Source of the DNA: JAYZBC01 sp036339375
GTDB lineage: Bacteria; Pseudomonadota; Alphaproteobacteria; MPNO01; UBA2964
DNA length: 64,000 nt
Direction: 5' to 3'
Assembly (NCBI GenBank): GCA_036339375.1
Contig: JAYZBC010000034.1
Span: forward strand, 1-64,000
Part shown: in pieces, positions 13,812-23,134 of the stretch
Layout of the letters: the number at the start of each line of letters is the position of its first letter
Numbering within the stretch: position 1 is the stretch's first letter
Notes under the pieces: generated by a model
Database searches by the model: none
What the model was told of the DNA's origin: nothing
The model's input: only the letters and a program-made list of their open reading frames with translations
Position numbers and translations under genes: made by a program

Positions 13812-14972
13812 CTAAATTTCCGGCCACTGACAAAAGTGTTTACTGAGTGTCAAACCTTGCCCCTGATAAGAAGACCCTAATTCGGGTCCGTAAAGTTTGT
13901 CGGGAATATTTGTAAGGTGTCCGTACTTCAAACGTCCTACCAATTGTCCATCCTCAATTATAAAGGGAACACCATATGAGCGCATTTCCAGCACCGCCCG
14001 CGTCCCTCCCCCATTAAATTTTTCTTGCCCAAAACCAGGATCAAAAAAACCAGCATAATGGGCACGGAATTCCCCAGTAAATGCGTCATAAGGGACCATT
14101 TCCGCTGCATGGTCCACAGGTACTGAGACCGCCTCTTTTGAGGCTAAAATGTAAAAGTCATCAGGGTTCAGAATTATGGTTTGTTCACCACTACCATAAA
14201 TTGGTTCCCAAAAAATTCTGGGGTCGTAATAGGCTACTTTGTCCAAATCCACTAAAGGGGCGTGTGGTTTGGACTTAAACCCTACAAAGTGAGAGCCATT
14301 GATTCCCGACAAATCTACGGAAAGTGGCACACCACGAAAAAGGGTGTTGACTTCACGCTCAGTCAAATCCCGATCTAAGACCGCTTCACTGCTCAGTAAA
14401 CGTTGTAATTCTGCTTCTCGCATTTCAGAATGGCCACGAGTTACACGTAATTGATTGATCTTCGTTCCGGTGCGGGCTAGCACACTAAATGTACGCGGAA
14501 AAATTTCAGTGTAGAGCGGCCCAGTGTAACCTCGTGGCACAATATCAAAATCACTGCCATTATCCGTTATAAGTCGGGTGAACACATCTAAACGACCAAT
14601 GGAGCTTTTTGGGTTGGCGACCGCCGATAACGCTGGACTCAAATTTAATGTTTCTATTAAGGGCACTAAGTAAACACAACCTTTTTCCAATAAAGCACCT
14701 CGTGTTAGGTCGAACTTGTGGAGGCAAAAGTTGTCTATTTGTTGTTTAACCGTGCGCGAGGGACCAGGAAGAAAACTTGCCTGTACTCGGTAGGCCGTTT
14801 CGCCAAGGCGAAGATCTATACTGGCCGGTTGCACTTGCTGCGCAGCAATGGGTGCGCGACCGGAAATTTCACCATCCCGTATTAAAGCTTTAAGAGATTG
14901 ATAGGGTAAAATGCCCGTATTTTGATTACCCTCGAGAGGTTTTGTTAAAGGATTATGTTTTTTTTCTTTCAT
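13812..14972 (-). CDS. 2'-deoxycytidine 5'-triphosphate deaminase family protein (long form)
   Basis: A 386-residue protein with two dUTPase/DCD-like lobes, typical of the long alphaproteobacterial DCD family. The N-lobe has IQPASIDLRLGE-type sequence (QQVQPASIDLRLGETAYRV, about 45-63) and NPKSSIGRLDVFTRLITDNGS, the dUTPase-like motif 2/3 region with the catalytic-type Ser. The C-lobe repeats the theme (AAEMVPYDAFTGEFRAHYAGFFDPGFG). It probably supplies dUMP/dUTP for dTMP synthesis. The ATG at 14972 has no clear Shine-Dalgarno; TTG 14993 behind GAGAAG is an alternative. It lies between heptose and polysaccharide genes without an obvious link. Confidence 0.8.
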   Translation of the reverse strand: MKEKKHNPLTKPLEGNQNTGILPYQSLKALIRDGEISGRAPIAAQQVQPASIDLRLGETAYRVQASFLPGPSRTVKQQIDNFCLHKFDLTRGALLEKGCVYLVPLIETLNLSPALSAVANPKSSIGRLDVFTRLITDNGSDFDIVPRGYTGPLYTEIFPRTFSVLARTGTKINQLRVTRGHSEMREAELQRLLSSEAVLDRDLTEREVNTLFRGVPLSVDLSGINGSHFVGFKSKPHAPLVDLDKVAYYDPRIFWEPIYGSGEQTIILNPDDFYILASKEAVSVPVDHAAEMVPYDAFTGEFRAHYAGFFDPGFGQEKFNGGGTRAVLEMRSYGVPFIIEDGQLVGRLKYGHLTNIPDKLYGPELGSSYQGQGLTLSKHFCQWPEI

Positions 14973-15200
14973 AAAACAATTGATGGTCAGCAATATTGTT
15001 TATTCTTCTCGCTTGGCAAAAAAATATTAGGTCCCAATTATGTTTTAATCTTCCAAGAACAAATTGGACTGTATTGCCACTTCACCCTCCTGCCTACCCC
15101 AAAAACTGACCAAATTGGGTTGGGCAGAACGTTTCTTTTATAGACCAAACTAGAAAACTAAAAACAAATTCAATTTTATAATAACAAAGGGCCAACTCTT

Positions 15201-16991
15201 TTAATCATTTTCTATTAAATTATCAAAGACCTTGTTGATTATTTTGTGACTGGGCGGAGTAAAGGAATCCTTCCAGCTCAAAATAACAGCAGCCATTTGT
15301 TTACTCCTTTTGCGTTCAAAAGAAACTGTAAGGGTATGTCCTATATTCTCTAAGCCAAAACGGGGCCAATAGCTTCCCTTGCCAATTTTACCTAAATCAC
15401 CAATCAAGGGTTTTACAAAAACCGATTGTTGATCTTTGATAAATGTTATTTCATTGTCATTGACTAATTTCCAATCTTTCGCAATCAAAAAACTAGCTTG
15501 CGCATTATATTTAGTTGAGCCGAAGATAAGGTCGCAAATCAAAAGCCCCTCGCCTGGCCATAGCCCCACAAATCTCCGCGTCCCCACTCCTAAATTTGTA
15601 TAACCGTTTTGACATCCTGCACACCACAGGGGTGCAATTTTTGAAAGGCCCTGTGAACGAATTCCTTTTGCATATGCTCTTTTTCCAACTCGGAAAGATT
15701 TCCAAAACTCAACTGGCTCAACACCCACAAGATAAGGTCCGTTGTGATTTTCCGCTGATCGAGTGATGTCCCTAAGCGGCCCACTCGTGTATGTAGCCAC
15801 ACCTGGATCCACAACTAAACGATCTCCAGCCAAAGAAACTTCAACAGACAAAAAATCTGCGTGGCCGTGGGCCGGATTTTGATTTGGTCCACAAGGACCA
15901 CAATCGAATAAAACTGCCTCATCCTTTTTACCAATCCTAACATACCCTGTGTCGTTTAGACGGAAGGTACCAGAAAAGGAATTTGGCTTTATAAAATGGA
16001 AAACCGACGGTGTTTCACCCAACCAAGAATCATTAAAAAGGGCAATTTCACCATCAGGATGACTTACCCCATGTAAGGCTGAAACCATCCTTTGTTGTGT
16101 TTTCTCAAGTAGGCAACTGAATTCTTTAGAGAAAATTCTGCTAGCCCTTAAAATATCAAAATCCATGATAGCCAAAAAATGATACATTGGACTTCGTTCC
16201 ACATGACCTCCGTCCGGCAAAATCGTTTGCCGAATTCCTTTTTTTATAGCCTTTTCCAAAAATTTAAAACGAAACGTCTTTTTATTTGCAGCAGATGCAA
16301 AAACAGCCAAAGCGACGTAATTTTTAAATAAATGATTGTACTGCAAATGACGCTCAAGATTAAAATTGACAAAAGCTGCACAAAAGCGAATGTGGTTAAA
16401 AATTTTATTTTCTAATATAGGATTCGCTTTGCCGCCTGCTTGTTGAAAAACAGCTAAACCGCAAAGTAAATTCACGAGTCGATGACTTACAGTATAGGGA
16501 TTCCAAACATCGCGAAATACTCCTGAAATAGACCAGGGATTTTGTTCTTCCAAACCCCGAATTAATTGGCAAACAATTTTGATATCATCATCCTCACCAT
16601 TTGCCAGTAAAGGAACTATATATCCCATATAGGCAAGGTTCATACGCCGCAATGGATTATCTCCTTCCATAAAGTCACCTCGCCAACAAACTTTTTCAAC
16701 CGCTCCAAAATCAAAAGTTTGGTTAAGCAAAGTAAATTTTCCGGATCGGATATCGGCCGAACTAATCCCGTAGACAGCTCTTTGGAACATGAGCACGGTA
16801 TTTGCCATTTTTATTAAGGGAGGGTTTGTGGTTTCTATGGTTGGAAGGCGGAAGGCTAAATAAGTAATGTATTTTTTCATCAACGTTGGGAGAAAACCCA
16901 TCAAAATTCGTTTTCCTGCGCAGACAAACCAATAAATTAACTGTTCACCGCTTAAGTGACTAACAGTGCGCCAGAAGCGTGCAAGTTTCAT
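15201..16991 (-). CDS. Heparinase II/III-family polysaccharide lyase-like protein
   Basis: A 596-residue protein of the heparinase II/III family. The N-terminal half is helical (toroid domain: NPYTVSHRLVNLLCGLAVFQQ, NHLFKNYVALAVFA, DGGHVERSPMYHFLAIMD). The C-terminal half is a beta-sheet domain with the signature HGHADFLSVEVSLAGDRLVVDPGVATYTSG. The His/Tyr residues used by such lyases are present, but there is no clear signal peptide: the basic start MKLARFWRTVSHLSG is followed by only weakly hydrophobic sequence. Family members act on uronic-acid polymers. It is 10 bases from the two-domain oxidoreductase and sits in the surface-polysaccharide locus, so it likely edits or recycles the polymer made here. 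Confidence 0.85.
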   Translation of the reverse strand: MKLARFWRTVSHLSGEQLIYWFVCAGKRILMGFLPTLMKKYITYLAFRLPTIETTNPPLIKMANTVLMFQRAVYGISSADIRSGKFTLLNQTFDFGAVEKVCWRGDFMEGDNPLRRMNLAYMGYIVPLLANGEDDDIKIVCQLIRGLEEQNPWSISGVFRDVWNPYTVSHRLVNLLCGLAVFQQAGGKANPILENKIFNHIRFCAAFVNFNLERHLQYNHLFKNYVALAVFASAANKKTFRFKFLEKAIKKGIRQTILPDGGHVERSPMYHFLAIMDFDILRASRIFSKEFSCLLEKTQQRMVSALHGVSHPDGEIALFNDSWLGETPSVFHFIKPNSFSGTFRLNDTGYVRIGKKDEAVLFDCGPCGPNQNPAHGHADFLSVEVSLAGDRLVVDPGVATYTSGPLRDITRSAENHNGPYLVGVEPVEFWKSFRVGKRAYAKGIRSQGLSKIAPLWCAGCQNGYTNLGVGTRRFVGLWPGEGLLICDLIFGSTKYNAQASFLIAKDWKLVNDNEITFIKDQQSVFVKPLIGDLGKIGKGSYWPRFGLENIGHTLTVSFERKRSKQMAAVILSWKDSFTPPSHKIINKVFDNLIEND

Positions 16992-17001
16992 TAACTAAAT
17001 T

Positions 17002-19167
17002 TTACAATAAAATCGGGGCACCGCTGCGAAGTGCTTCTCCGATGGCAATTGTTGCTATAGAAACCTCTATTAACTCAGACTCATCAATCGGTGGCTGTCC
17101 GTTTGAATTAACCGAATTGACAAAAGCCGCTAGTTCACCTTTGTGCCCCTTGTTTTGGGTTCTCTCTACACGAATTTTTTTCTCCGCCCCATCGGAAACA
17201 ATTTTGAGTGATTTAAAATTGTCACATACTACCACTGTGCCCCCTGCATAAACCTCAATCAGTTCTTTAGAAAATGCTGTGTCGCCTTTAGAAGTAAAAA
17301 CGATGGTGGCTAAACTCCCGTCTGAAAACTCTAGTGTAGCAGTAAGATTATCGCAAGAACCGTGAGTTACCTTAGTTGCAGCCGCTTTGACAATTTTAAT
17401 AGGCGTTGCTATTAAGTAGCGAGCAAGGTCTACAAAATGGCAAACTTCTCCTAGAAGTCGTCCATTTCCTTCTTGAAAATCGTTTTGCCAACTGCCATTA
17501 GGAACCTGACCAGCATTAATTCGGAGTAGAAGAACCTTTGGCCCTGGTATTTCTTTTAAGTGTTCTCTCATTTTTAGACTTAAAGGTGCAAAACGGCGGT
17601 TAAATCCAACCTGAAAAAATGATCCAGAGCGATTACGGGCTTCAACCACTTGTTTTATTTGCATGCGGTTAAGACCTAAAGGTTTTTCTACCAGGACGTG
17701 TTTGTTTGCCCTTAGAGCTGCATTTGTTAAATCAGCATGATTGGAATGTGGGGTAGCTATCAAAACCGCATTTATCTCATCATTTTCAAAAATTTCTGAT
17801 TCGTTTGTAACCGCAAATTGGAAGCCAAATTTATCCTGGCTGTGTTTAGCAGAACTCCCGCTTTGTGCCGCAATTGTATGAAGGCGGCAATTTTTCATTT
17901 TTTTTAAAAGGGGCAAAACAACACTGCGAGCAAACGCCCCCGCTCCAATGACGCCAAGGTTACACAAATTTTCTTTTGATTTTATTGACACTGGTTTTTG
18001 TATAGATGAACCGGTGATGGTAGTTTCGTTATCTTGCTCATAATTCAAAACAACACCTAAATGGGGCTCGGTATTTTTCATAATCAAGTTGTAGGCATCA
18101 CCTACCTGATCGAAGGGAAACCTATGAGTAATTAGGGATTTTACTGAAAGGGGGCGGCCATTGATTGGGGACATCCGACGCAGGATCTCTTCCAAATTAC
18201 GAGTTTGAGTCCACGGTACATATCCAACAGGGTATTTTATTCCCCGATTTTCATATTCCTGATCATAGCGTCCTGGTCCATAAGAACGAGACACCACTAC
18301 AGAAAGCTCCTTTTGCATAAATTCCCGATAAGGAAAGTTGGTGCCAACCATCCCAACAAGCGAAATTTTAGCCCTATCACGTGCAATATTTCCAGCCAAT
18401 TCAAGGGGTCCGTTTGAATCTGTCGCTGCAGCAACTAAAACCCCGTCACATCCTCGGCCGTTAGAAATTTCCATTATAGATTCTGCTGGATTACTTTCTT
18501 TTAAATTCCAAGAAAATTCTGCATTTCCCTTTCGTGATAACATTAAACGTCCAGGATCATAATCAAAAACTGCTACACGAACACCAGACAATTCGAGTAA
18601 ACGAACCGCTAATTGCCCGATTAAGCCAGCGCCAATAACAGCAGCGAAATCGCCAATTTGGAGGTTTAAATTTCGAATTGCGTGCAGGGAAATAGCTCCA
18701 AGAGTACCGAAACAAGCCTCCTCGTCCGTTACATCATCGGGGATTGCTGCCGAGAGGTTGGTCGAAACAACATTATAATTTGCATGGTTCGCTACTCCCG
18801 CACCAGCTATTGCTATTCTTTGTCCCACTTTAAACTTTCCTTCACAGCCCTCACCAAGCGCCACAACATCACCACAAGCGGAATAACCAAGCGGTATAGG
18901 TTCATCAAGACGCGCCATTACAGAATTAAAGGTGGAAGACAAACCATCTCGTTTCGTTTTTTCTAATACCTTTCTAACCAAATCAGGACGTTCTTTCGCT
19001 TTTGATACCAAATTTTTTTTCGCAAATTTTAAAACCATGCGTTCAGTACCCGGGGAAATAAGAGAGGTACGAGTTCGGACAAGAATTTGTCCTCGCCGTG
19101 CCTTGGGCTCAGGCACTTCTTTGAGAGTTAGTTTCCCGGAGCGAGCACTTTGAATTACTTGCCTCAT
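17002..19167 (-). CDS. Two-domain oxidoreductase (zinc-type MDR dehydrogenase fused to Gfo/Idh/MocA)
   Basis: A 721-residue fusion. Residues 1-370 form a medium-chain dehydrogenase (SPGTERMVLKFAKKNLVSKAKERPDLV, GYSACGDVVALGEG, AAVIGAGLIGQLAVRLL Rossmann motif). Residues about 390-721 form a Gfo/Idh/MocA domain (NLGVIGAGAFARSVVLPLLK, VLIATPHSNHADLTNAALRANKHVLVEKPLGLN). This fusion is a known family next to heparinase-like and glycosyltransferase genes. The EKP of the second domain supplies the catalytic Lys. It probably oxidises a nucleotide-sugar or uronic-acid intermediate. It is followed immediately by the heparinase-like gene, apparently in one operon, with asparagine synthase upstream. 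Confidence 0.88.
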   Translation of the reverse strand: MRQVIQSARSGKLTLKEVPEPKARRGQILVRTRTSLISPGTERMVLKFAKKNLVSKAKERPDLVRKVLEKTKRDGLSSTFNSVMARLDEPIPLGYSACGDVVALGEGCEGKFKVGQRIAIAGAGVANHANYNVVSTNLSAAIPDDVTDEEACFGTLGAISLHAIRNLNLQIGDFAAVIGAGLIGQLAVRLLELSGVRVAVFDYDPGRLMLSRKGNAEFSWNLKESNPAESIMEISNGRGCDGVLVAAATDSNGPLELAGNIARDRAKISLVGMVGTNFPYREFMQKELSVVVSRSYGPGRYDQEYENRGIKYPVGYVPWTQTRNLEEILRRMSPINGRPLSVKSLITHRFPFDQVGDAYNLIMKNTEPHLGVVLNYEQDNETTITGSSIQKPVSIKSKENLCNLGVIGAGAFARSVVLPLLKKMKNCRLHTIAAQSGSSAKHSQDKFGFQFAVTNESEIFENDEINAVLIATPHSNHADLTNAALRANKHVLVEKPLGLNRMQIKQVVEARNRSGSFFQVGFNRRFAPLSLKMREHLKEIPGPKVLLLRINAGQVPNGSWQNDFQEGNGRLLGEVCHFVDLARYLIATPIKIVKAAATKVTHGSCDNLTATLEFSDGSLATIVFTSKGDTAFSKELIEVYAGGTVVVCDNFKSLKIVSDGAEKKIRVERTQNKGHKGELAAFVNSVNSNGQPPIDESELIEVSIATIAIGEALRSGAPILL

Positions 19168-19238
19168 ATCTTTTTATTATTTGCTTTGTTATTGAAAGCT
19201 GAAAGTTTCAAACTATTTTTCATGAAGTTCTAAATCCA

Positions 19239-21146
19239 TTAATTTACTGTAGGCGCTGAATCAAGAGCCCTACACCATAATTCCAGTGCTATTAAAGGAA
19301 ACAATGTCATTGCAGCATCTACTTTGCCAGCCAAAAATTGATCCTTAAGCCTACCAACCGAAATAGTATTAAATAAGCCCCTTTTATCAATGACATTGGA
19401 TGAAGTTAGGTCTTCTAGCAGAGGACGCGCAGGGCCCTTTAACCAGGCTCTGATTGGTACACCAAAACCCTGCTTTGAACGCGCTAAAATGCTTTCGGGT
19501 AAACGCCCTTTTTGAGACTTTCTCAGAATTTTCTTTGTTTGCCTTAGATCAATCATATCACTTAAAGAAATTTTTGTTGCAAATTCGACCAACTTGGGAT
19601 CACAAAGGGGAACTCTAACTTCAACACCCTCCTGCATAGCCATTTTATCTGTGTAGTTTAAATTATGGTCTGGGATAAACCCGTTTTTTTCAATATCCAA
19701 AAGCCGTTCTACGGGATGGAGAGATTTTGTTTTTACTAATGAATTTAAAATTGGTAATGGAATACTTTTTTGATTCAATTCCTCCCTAAGTTCCTGAGAA
19801 AGAACATTCAATCGCTGGGACATAGTAACCCCAGAGAAAATCATGGACTCGGATAACATTGACTCTTCTTTTAAGTGCAAAAGTGTACTTATACGGCTAA
19901 TCCTCCTACTCAAAAGGGACCCTGGTGGAATTAGGCAAGTAGCAGCAGAGACTACCCTCCGTAAACCAGGGGCACTATCTAAAATTGCATATAAAAGTGC
20001 CGCTGTATGGCGGCCATAACCTGTAAATAAATCATCTCCACCGATACCAGAAAGAAGAACTTTTATACCATTTTGCCTAGCCGCCCGGGCTAAAATTTGG
20101 GTTTGAATTGCAGCAAAATCCGCAGTTGGTTCATCCAAAGACCAGACCATTGCCGGTAGTTCATCAATTAAATTTGCGGCCATTGGCACTTTTATTAATT
20201 TAACACCCAGGCTATGAGCCATTTCTCCAGCAAATTTTTCGTCCTCGCCAAAATTGTCTTCTTCCAAATTCTTGGCGTCTACCGCTGCAGAAAATGTAGT
20301 GATATTTTTTGGATCAGTTGCCTCACACATGGAAGCAACAATTGCACTAGAATCTACGCCACCCGAGAGAAGTGCTCCCACTTCCACATCAGCTACCATT
20401 TGTTCTTTCACCACATCATCAATTAAATTTCGCAATGCCACTGGGGTCGTTTTTTTTGTGGATTCATTTTTTTCTTGAATTGGTACAGAGTAATATCTTT
20501 CTATGTGGAGCCCTTTTTCATTAATGGTAAGAGTACAGCCGGGTCTCAGTTTTTGTACATGACGAAGCATGGTTGCCTCTCCCGCAGTCCAGAGGAAGCT
20601 AACATGGTCAGACACAGCAACAGGATCTATGCATCTTGGCAAATCGGAACAAAGCGTAAGGACTTTTAACTCGCTAGCAAAAAGAAAACCTTTTGAAAGT
20701 TTCGCGTAATAAAGTGGTTTTACACCGAGATGGTCCCGCGCTAAAAATAGTTCCTTTTTGTGTTTGTCCCAAATTGCAAAAGCAAAAATGCCATGTAATT
20801 GTTGTACACATGAAGGCCCCTGCTGGGTAAAAAGATTTAGTAAAACTTCGGTATCACTATTGGTCCTAAATTTAACACCTCGGAATTCCAAACCTTTACG
20901 TAAATGCTGATAATTAAAAATTTCTCCATTGAATGTCAGAATGTAACGTTCATTTTGTGAATTCATGGGTTGAGCAGCGGCAGCTGAAAGATCGATTATA
21001 GAAAGGCGCGTATGCCCCAATGCTAAACCTCTCTGTTGATCAAAAAAATAGCCATCACCGTCTGGGCCTCGGTGGCGCAAAGACTTCACCATGGTCTTTA
21101 TAAGGTTTTCAGACCAGGGGCCCAAAAATCCGGCAATACCACACAT
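19239..21146 (-). CDS. asnB: Asparagine synthase (glutamine-hydrolysing)-type amidotransferase, copy 1
   Basis: A 635-residue AsnB-family enzyme. Cys2 of MCGIAGF is the glutaminase nucleophile. RHRGPDGDG, HTRLSIID and TFNGEIFNY are the class II amidotransferase motifs. The ATP-pyrophosphatase P-loop SGGVDSS lies at 261-267, and GIGGDDLFTGYGRH follows. Located in a sugar-polymer locus and divergent from a second copy, it more likely amidates a sugar carboxylate or lipid intermediate than makes free asparagine; this is inference from context. The start is fixed by the obligatory Met-Cys. The divergent spacer to copy 2 is 175 bases. Confidence 0.9.
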   Translation of the reverse strand: MCGIAGFLGPWSENLIKTMVKSLRHRGPDGDGYFFDQQRGLALGHTRLSIIDLSAAAAQPMNSQNERYILTFNGEIFNYQHLRKGLEFRGVKFRTNSDTEVLLNLFTQQGPSCVQQLHGIFAFAIWDKHKKELFLARDHLGVKPLYYAKLSKGFLFASELKVLTLCSDLPRCIDPVAVSDHVSFLWTAGEATMLRHVQKLRPGCTLTINEKGLHIERYYSVPIQEKNESTKKTTPVALRNLIDDVVKEQMVADVEVGALLSGGVDSSAIVASMCEATDPKNITTFSAAVDAKNLEEDNFGEDEKFAGEMAHSLGVKLIKVPMAANLIDELPAMVWSLDEPTADFAAIQTQILARAARQNGIKVLLSGIGGDDLFTGYGRHTAALLYAILDSAPGLRRVVSAATCLIPPGSLLSRRISRISTLLHLKEESMLSESMIFSGVTMSQRLNVLSQELREELNQKSIPLPILNSLVKTKSLHPVERLLDIEKNGFIPDHNLNYTDKMAMQEGVEVRVPLCDPKLVEFATKISLSDMIDLRQTKKILRKSQKGRLPESILARSKQGFGVPIRAWLKGPARPLLEDLTSSNVIDKRGLFNTISVGRLKDQFLAGKVDAAMTLFPLIALELWCRALDSAPTVN

Positions 21147-21321
21147 AAAATAAAAACTTTTTAAAGGTAAATGTTATATGAAAGAAGTTCTTTTTCCAAT
21201 AAATTTGCCCTTTTGAAATATAAATATCTATTTGGATTTGAAAAGCCTTTCCCAAAACCAATTTTTTCTTTAATTTTTTGTATTTCTTCAACAAAGTAAA
21301 CATAAAATATTAATAATTTAC

Positions 21322-23106
21322 ATGTGCGGAATTACAACGATATTTTCTTATGGTGAAAGAGCACCAATAGTTGATAAAAAAGAACTAACAGCCATACATA
21401 ACAATTTAGCACCACGCGGTCCCGATGGGGAGGGGGTTTGGATTGCTGAAAACCAAAAACTTGCGATGGCTCATCGCCGCCTTTCAATTATTGATACCAC
21501 TGACAACGGCGCCCAACCTATGGTCAGTGCTGATGCAAGCCTTCGAATCGTATATAACGGTGAAATTTATAACTTCCGTGAACTTCGACGGCAATTATCA
21601 GAAAGTGGAGTTATATTTTTCTCTGATTCGGATACAGAAGTTCTTCTCCATTTATATGCACGCCATGGATTTGAAATGGTCCAAAAACTCCGGGGCATGT
21701 TCGCATTCGTGATTTGGGATCAAAAACGTCGAGGATTGTTTCTAGCCCGAGATGCGTTTGGGATTAAACCACTTTATTTTTCTGATGATGGAAAAACAAT
21801 TCGAATAGCATCACAAGTAAAAAGCCTCGTAGCTGGAAAAAAAATCAGCAATAAACCGGAACCAGCAGGACACGTGGGGTTTTTTCTTTTAGGGTCGGTA
21901 CCTGATCCCTATACATTATATAAAGAAATTAAAGCTCTCCCCGCTGGTTCGAGCATGTGGGTTGACCATTCTGGGTCCAACACCTCAAAAAAATGGTTTA
22001 ACTTAAGAAAAGAATTAGTAGAAATAGAACCAAAACCATTCAATCAAGAAGAAGTCACTGATGCGTTAGTTGATACCGTTAGACACCACCTTATAGCCGA
22101 TGTCCCAGTAGGCCTTTTTCTATCGTCAGGGTTAGATTCAGCCACTTTAACAGCGCTTGCATCTGAAGAGCAGGGCGAAGAATTGCGTACTGTGACTTTA
22201 GGCTTTGAATCTTATAGAGAAAGCAAGAATGATGAAGTGCCTTTAGCCGAAATTATGGCCCGGCATTGTAAAACAAAACATCAAACCAAATGGATAGGAA
22301 CTAACGACTTTAAAGGAAATTTTGAAAAATTATTTAAGGCTATGGATCAACCAAGTATTGATGGTACTAATGTCTTTTTTGTCAGCAAAATTGCGCGTGA
22401 GGCTGGACTAAAGGTTGCAATTTCGGGAATTGGTGGAGACGAAATTTTTGGCGGATATAATAGCTTTCAACAGGTTCCTGGGTTAGCAAAAATACTTTCA
22501 ATTTTCCAATTTGTGCCGATGTTAGGACGTACGATACGTATTCTATCTGCCCCGATTGTAAGGCAACTAGCATCACCAAAATATGCAAGTATTTTTGAAT
22601 ATGGTAGTACAATAGAGGATGCTTATTTTTTACGGCGTGGTTTATTTATGCCGTGGGAATTACCTGAAATTCTTGACCCAAGTTTAGTGCGTGCCGGTTT
22701 AGAAGAAATATCTATCTTCAACCGATTAAAAGATTTGATATTCCGGGCTCGTTCTAATCGAATTGCGATAACTGCACTGGAAACTAATTGGTATTTAAAT
22801 CACCAACTTTTAAGAGATTCCGATTGGGCCGGAATGGCAAACTCGCTAGAGATCCGCACGCCACTAGTTGATGTAACCTTTCTCCGAAAGCTTGCACCTA
22901 TGCTTGCTGGGAGCCAAGCACCCACAAAACAACACCTGGCACGATCTCCTTCCGTGCAACTCCCAGCTGAAATAATTAATCGCCGTAAAACGGGTTTTAA
23001 CGTACCTTTACCACAGTGGATTATTCCCCCAGAAAATTCTGGAAGAAAAGTGGATATGCGTCAATGGGCTCTATTTGTTTACAATCAACAATGGTCAGGA
23101 GATTGA
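21322..23106 (+). CDS. Asparagine synthase-type amidotransferase, copy 2
   Basis: A 594-residue class II amidotransferase/AsnB-like enzyme. It starts MCGITTIF with nucleophile Cys2. RGPDGEGVW, AHRRLSIID and VYNGEIYNF complete the glutaminase domain. The synthetase P-loop is SSGLDSA (268-274), and GIGGDEIFGGYNSF follows. It is clearly diverged from copy 1, so it is not a recent duplication. It is followed 28 bases later by a GT4 glycosyltransferase. Such paired AsnB homologues occur in capsule and O-antigen loci, where members such as WbpS-like enzymes turn uronate carboxyls into amides; this role is inferred here. Confidence 0.88.
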   Translation: MCGITTIFSYGERAPIVDKKELTAIHNNLAPRGPDGEGVWIAENQKLAMAHRRLSIIDTTDNGAQPMVSADASLRIVYNGEIYNFRELRRQLSESGVIFFSDSDTEVLLHLYARHGFEMVQKLRGMFAFVIWDQKRRGLFLARDAFGIKPLYFSDDGKTIRIASQVKSLVAGKKISNKPEPAGHVGFFLLGSVPDPYTLYKEIKALPAGSSMWVDHSGSNTSKKWFNLRKELVEIEPKPFNQEEVTDALVDTVRHHLIADVPVGLFLSSGLDSATLTALASEEQGEELRTVTLGFESYRESKNDEVPLAEIMARHCKTKHQTKWIGTNDFKGNFEKLFKAMDQPSIDGTNVFFVSKIAREAGLKVAISGIGGDEIFGGYNSFQQVPGLAKILSIFQFVPMLGRTIRILSAPIVRQLASPKYASIFEYGSTIEDAYFLRRGLFMPWELPEILDPSLVRAGLEEISIFNRLKDLIFRARSNRIAITALETNWYLNHQLLRDSDWAGMANSLEIRTPLVDVTFLRKLAPMLAGSQAPTKQHLARSPSVQLPAEIINRRKTGFNVPLPQWIIPPENSGRKVDMRQWALFVYNQQWSGD

Positions 23107-23134
23107 GAACTTTTCTCAGTGTAATTAACCCGCC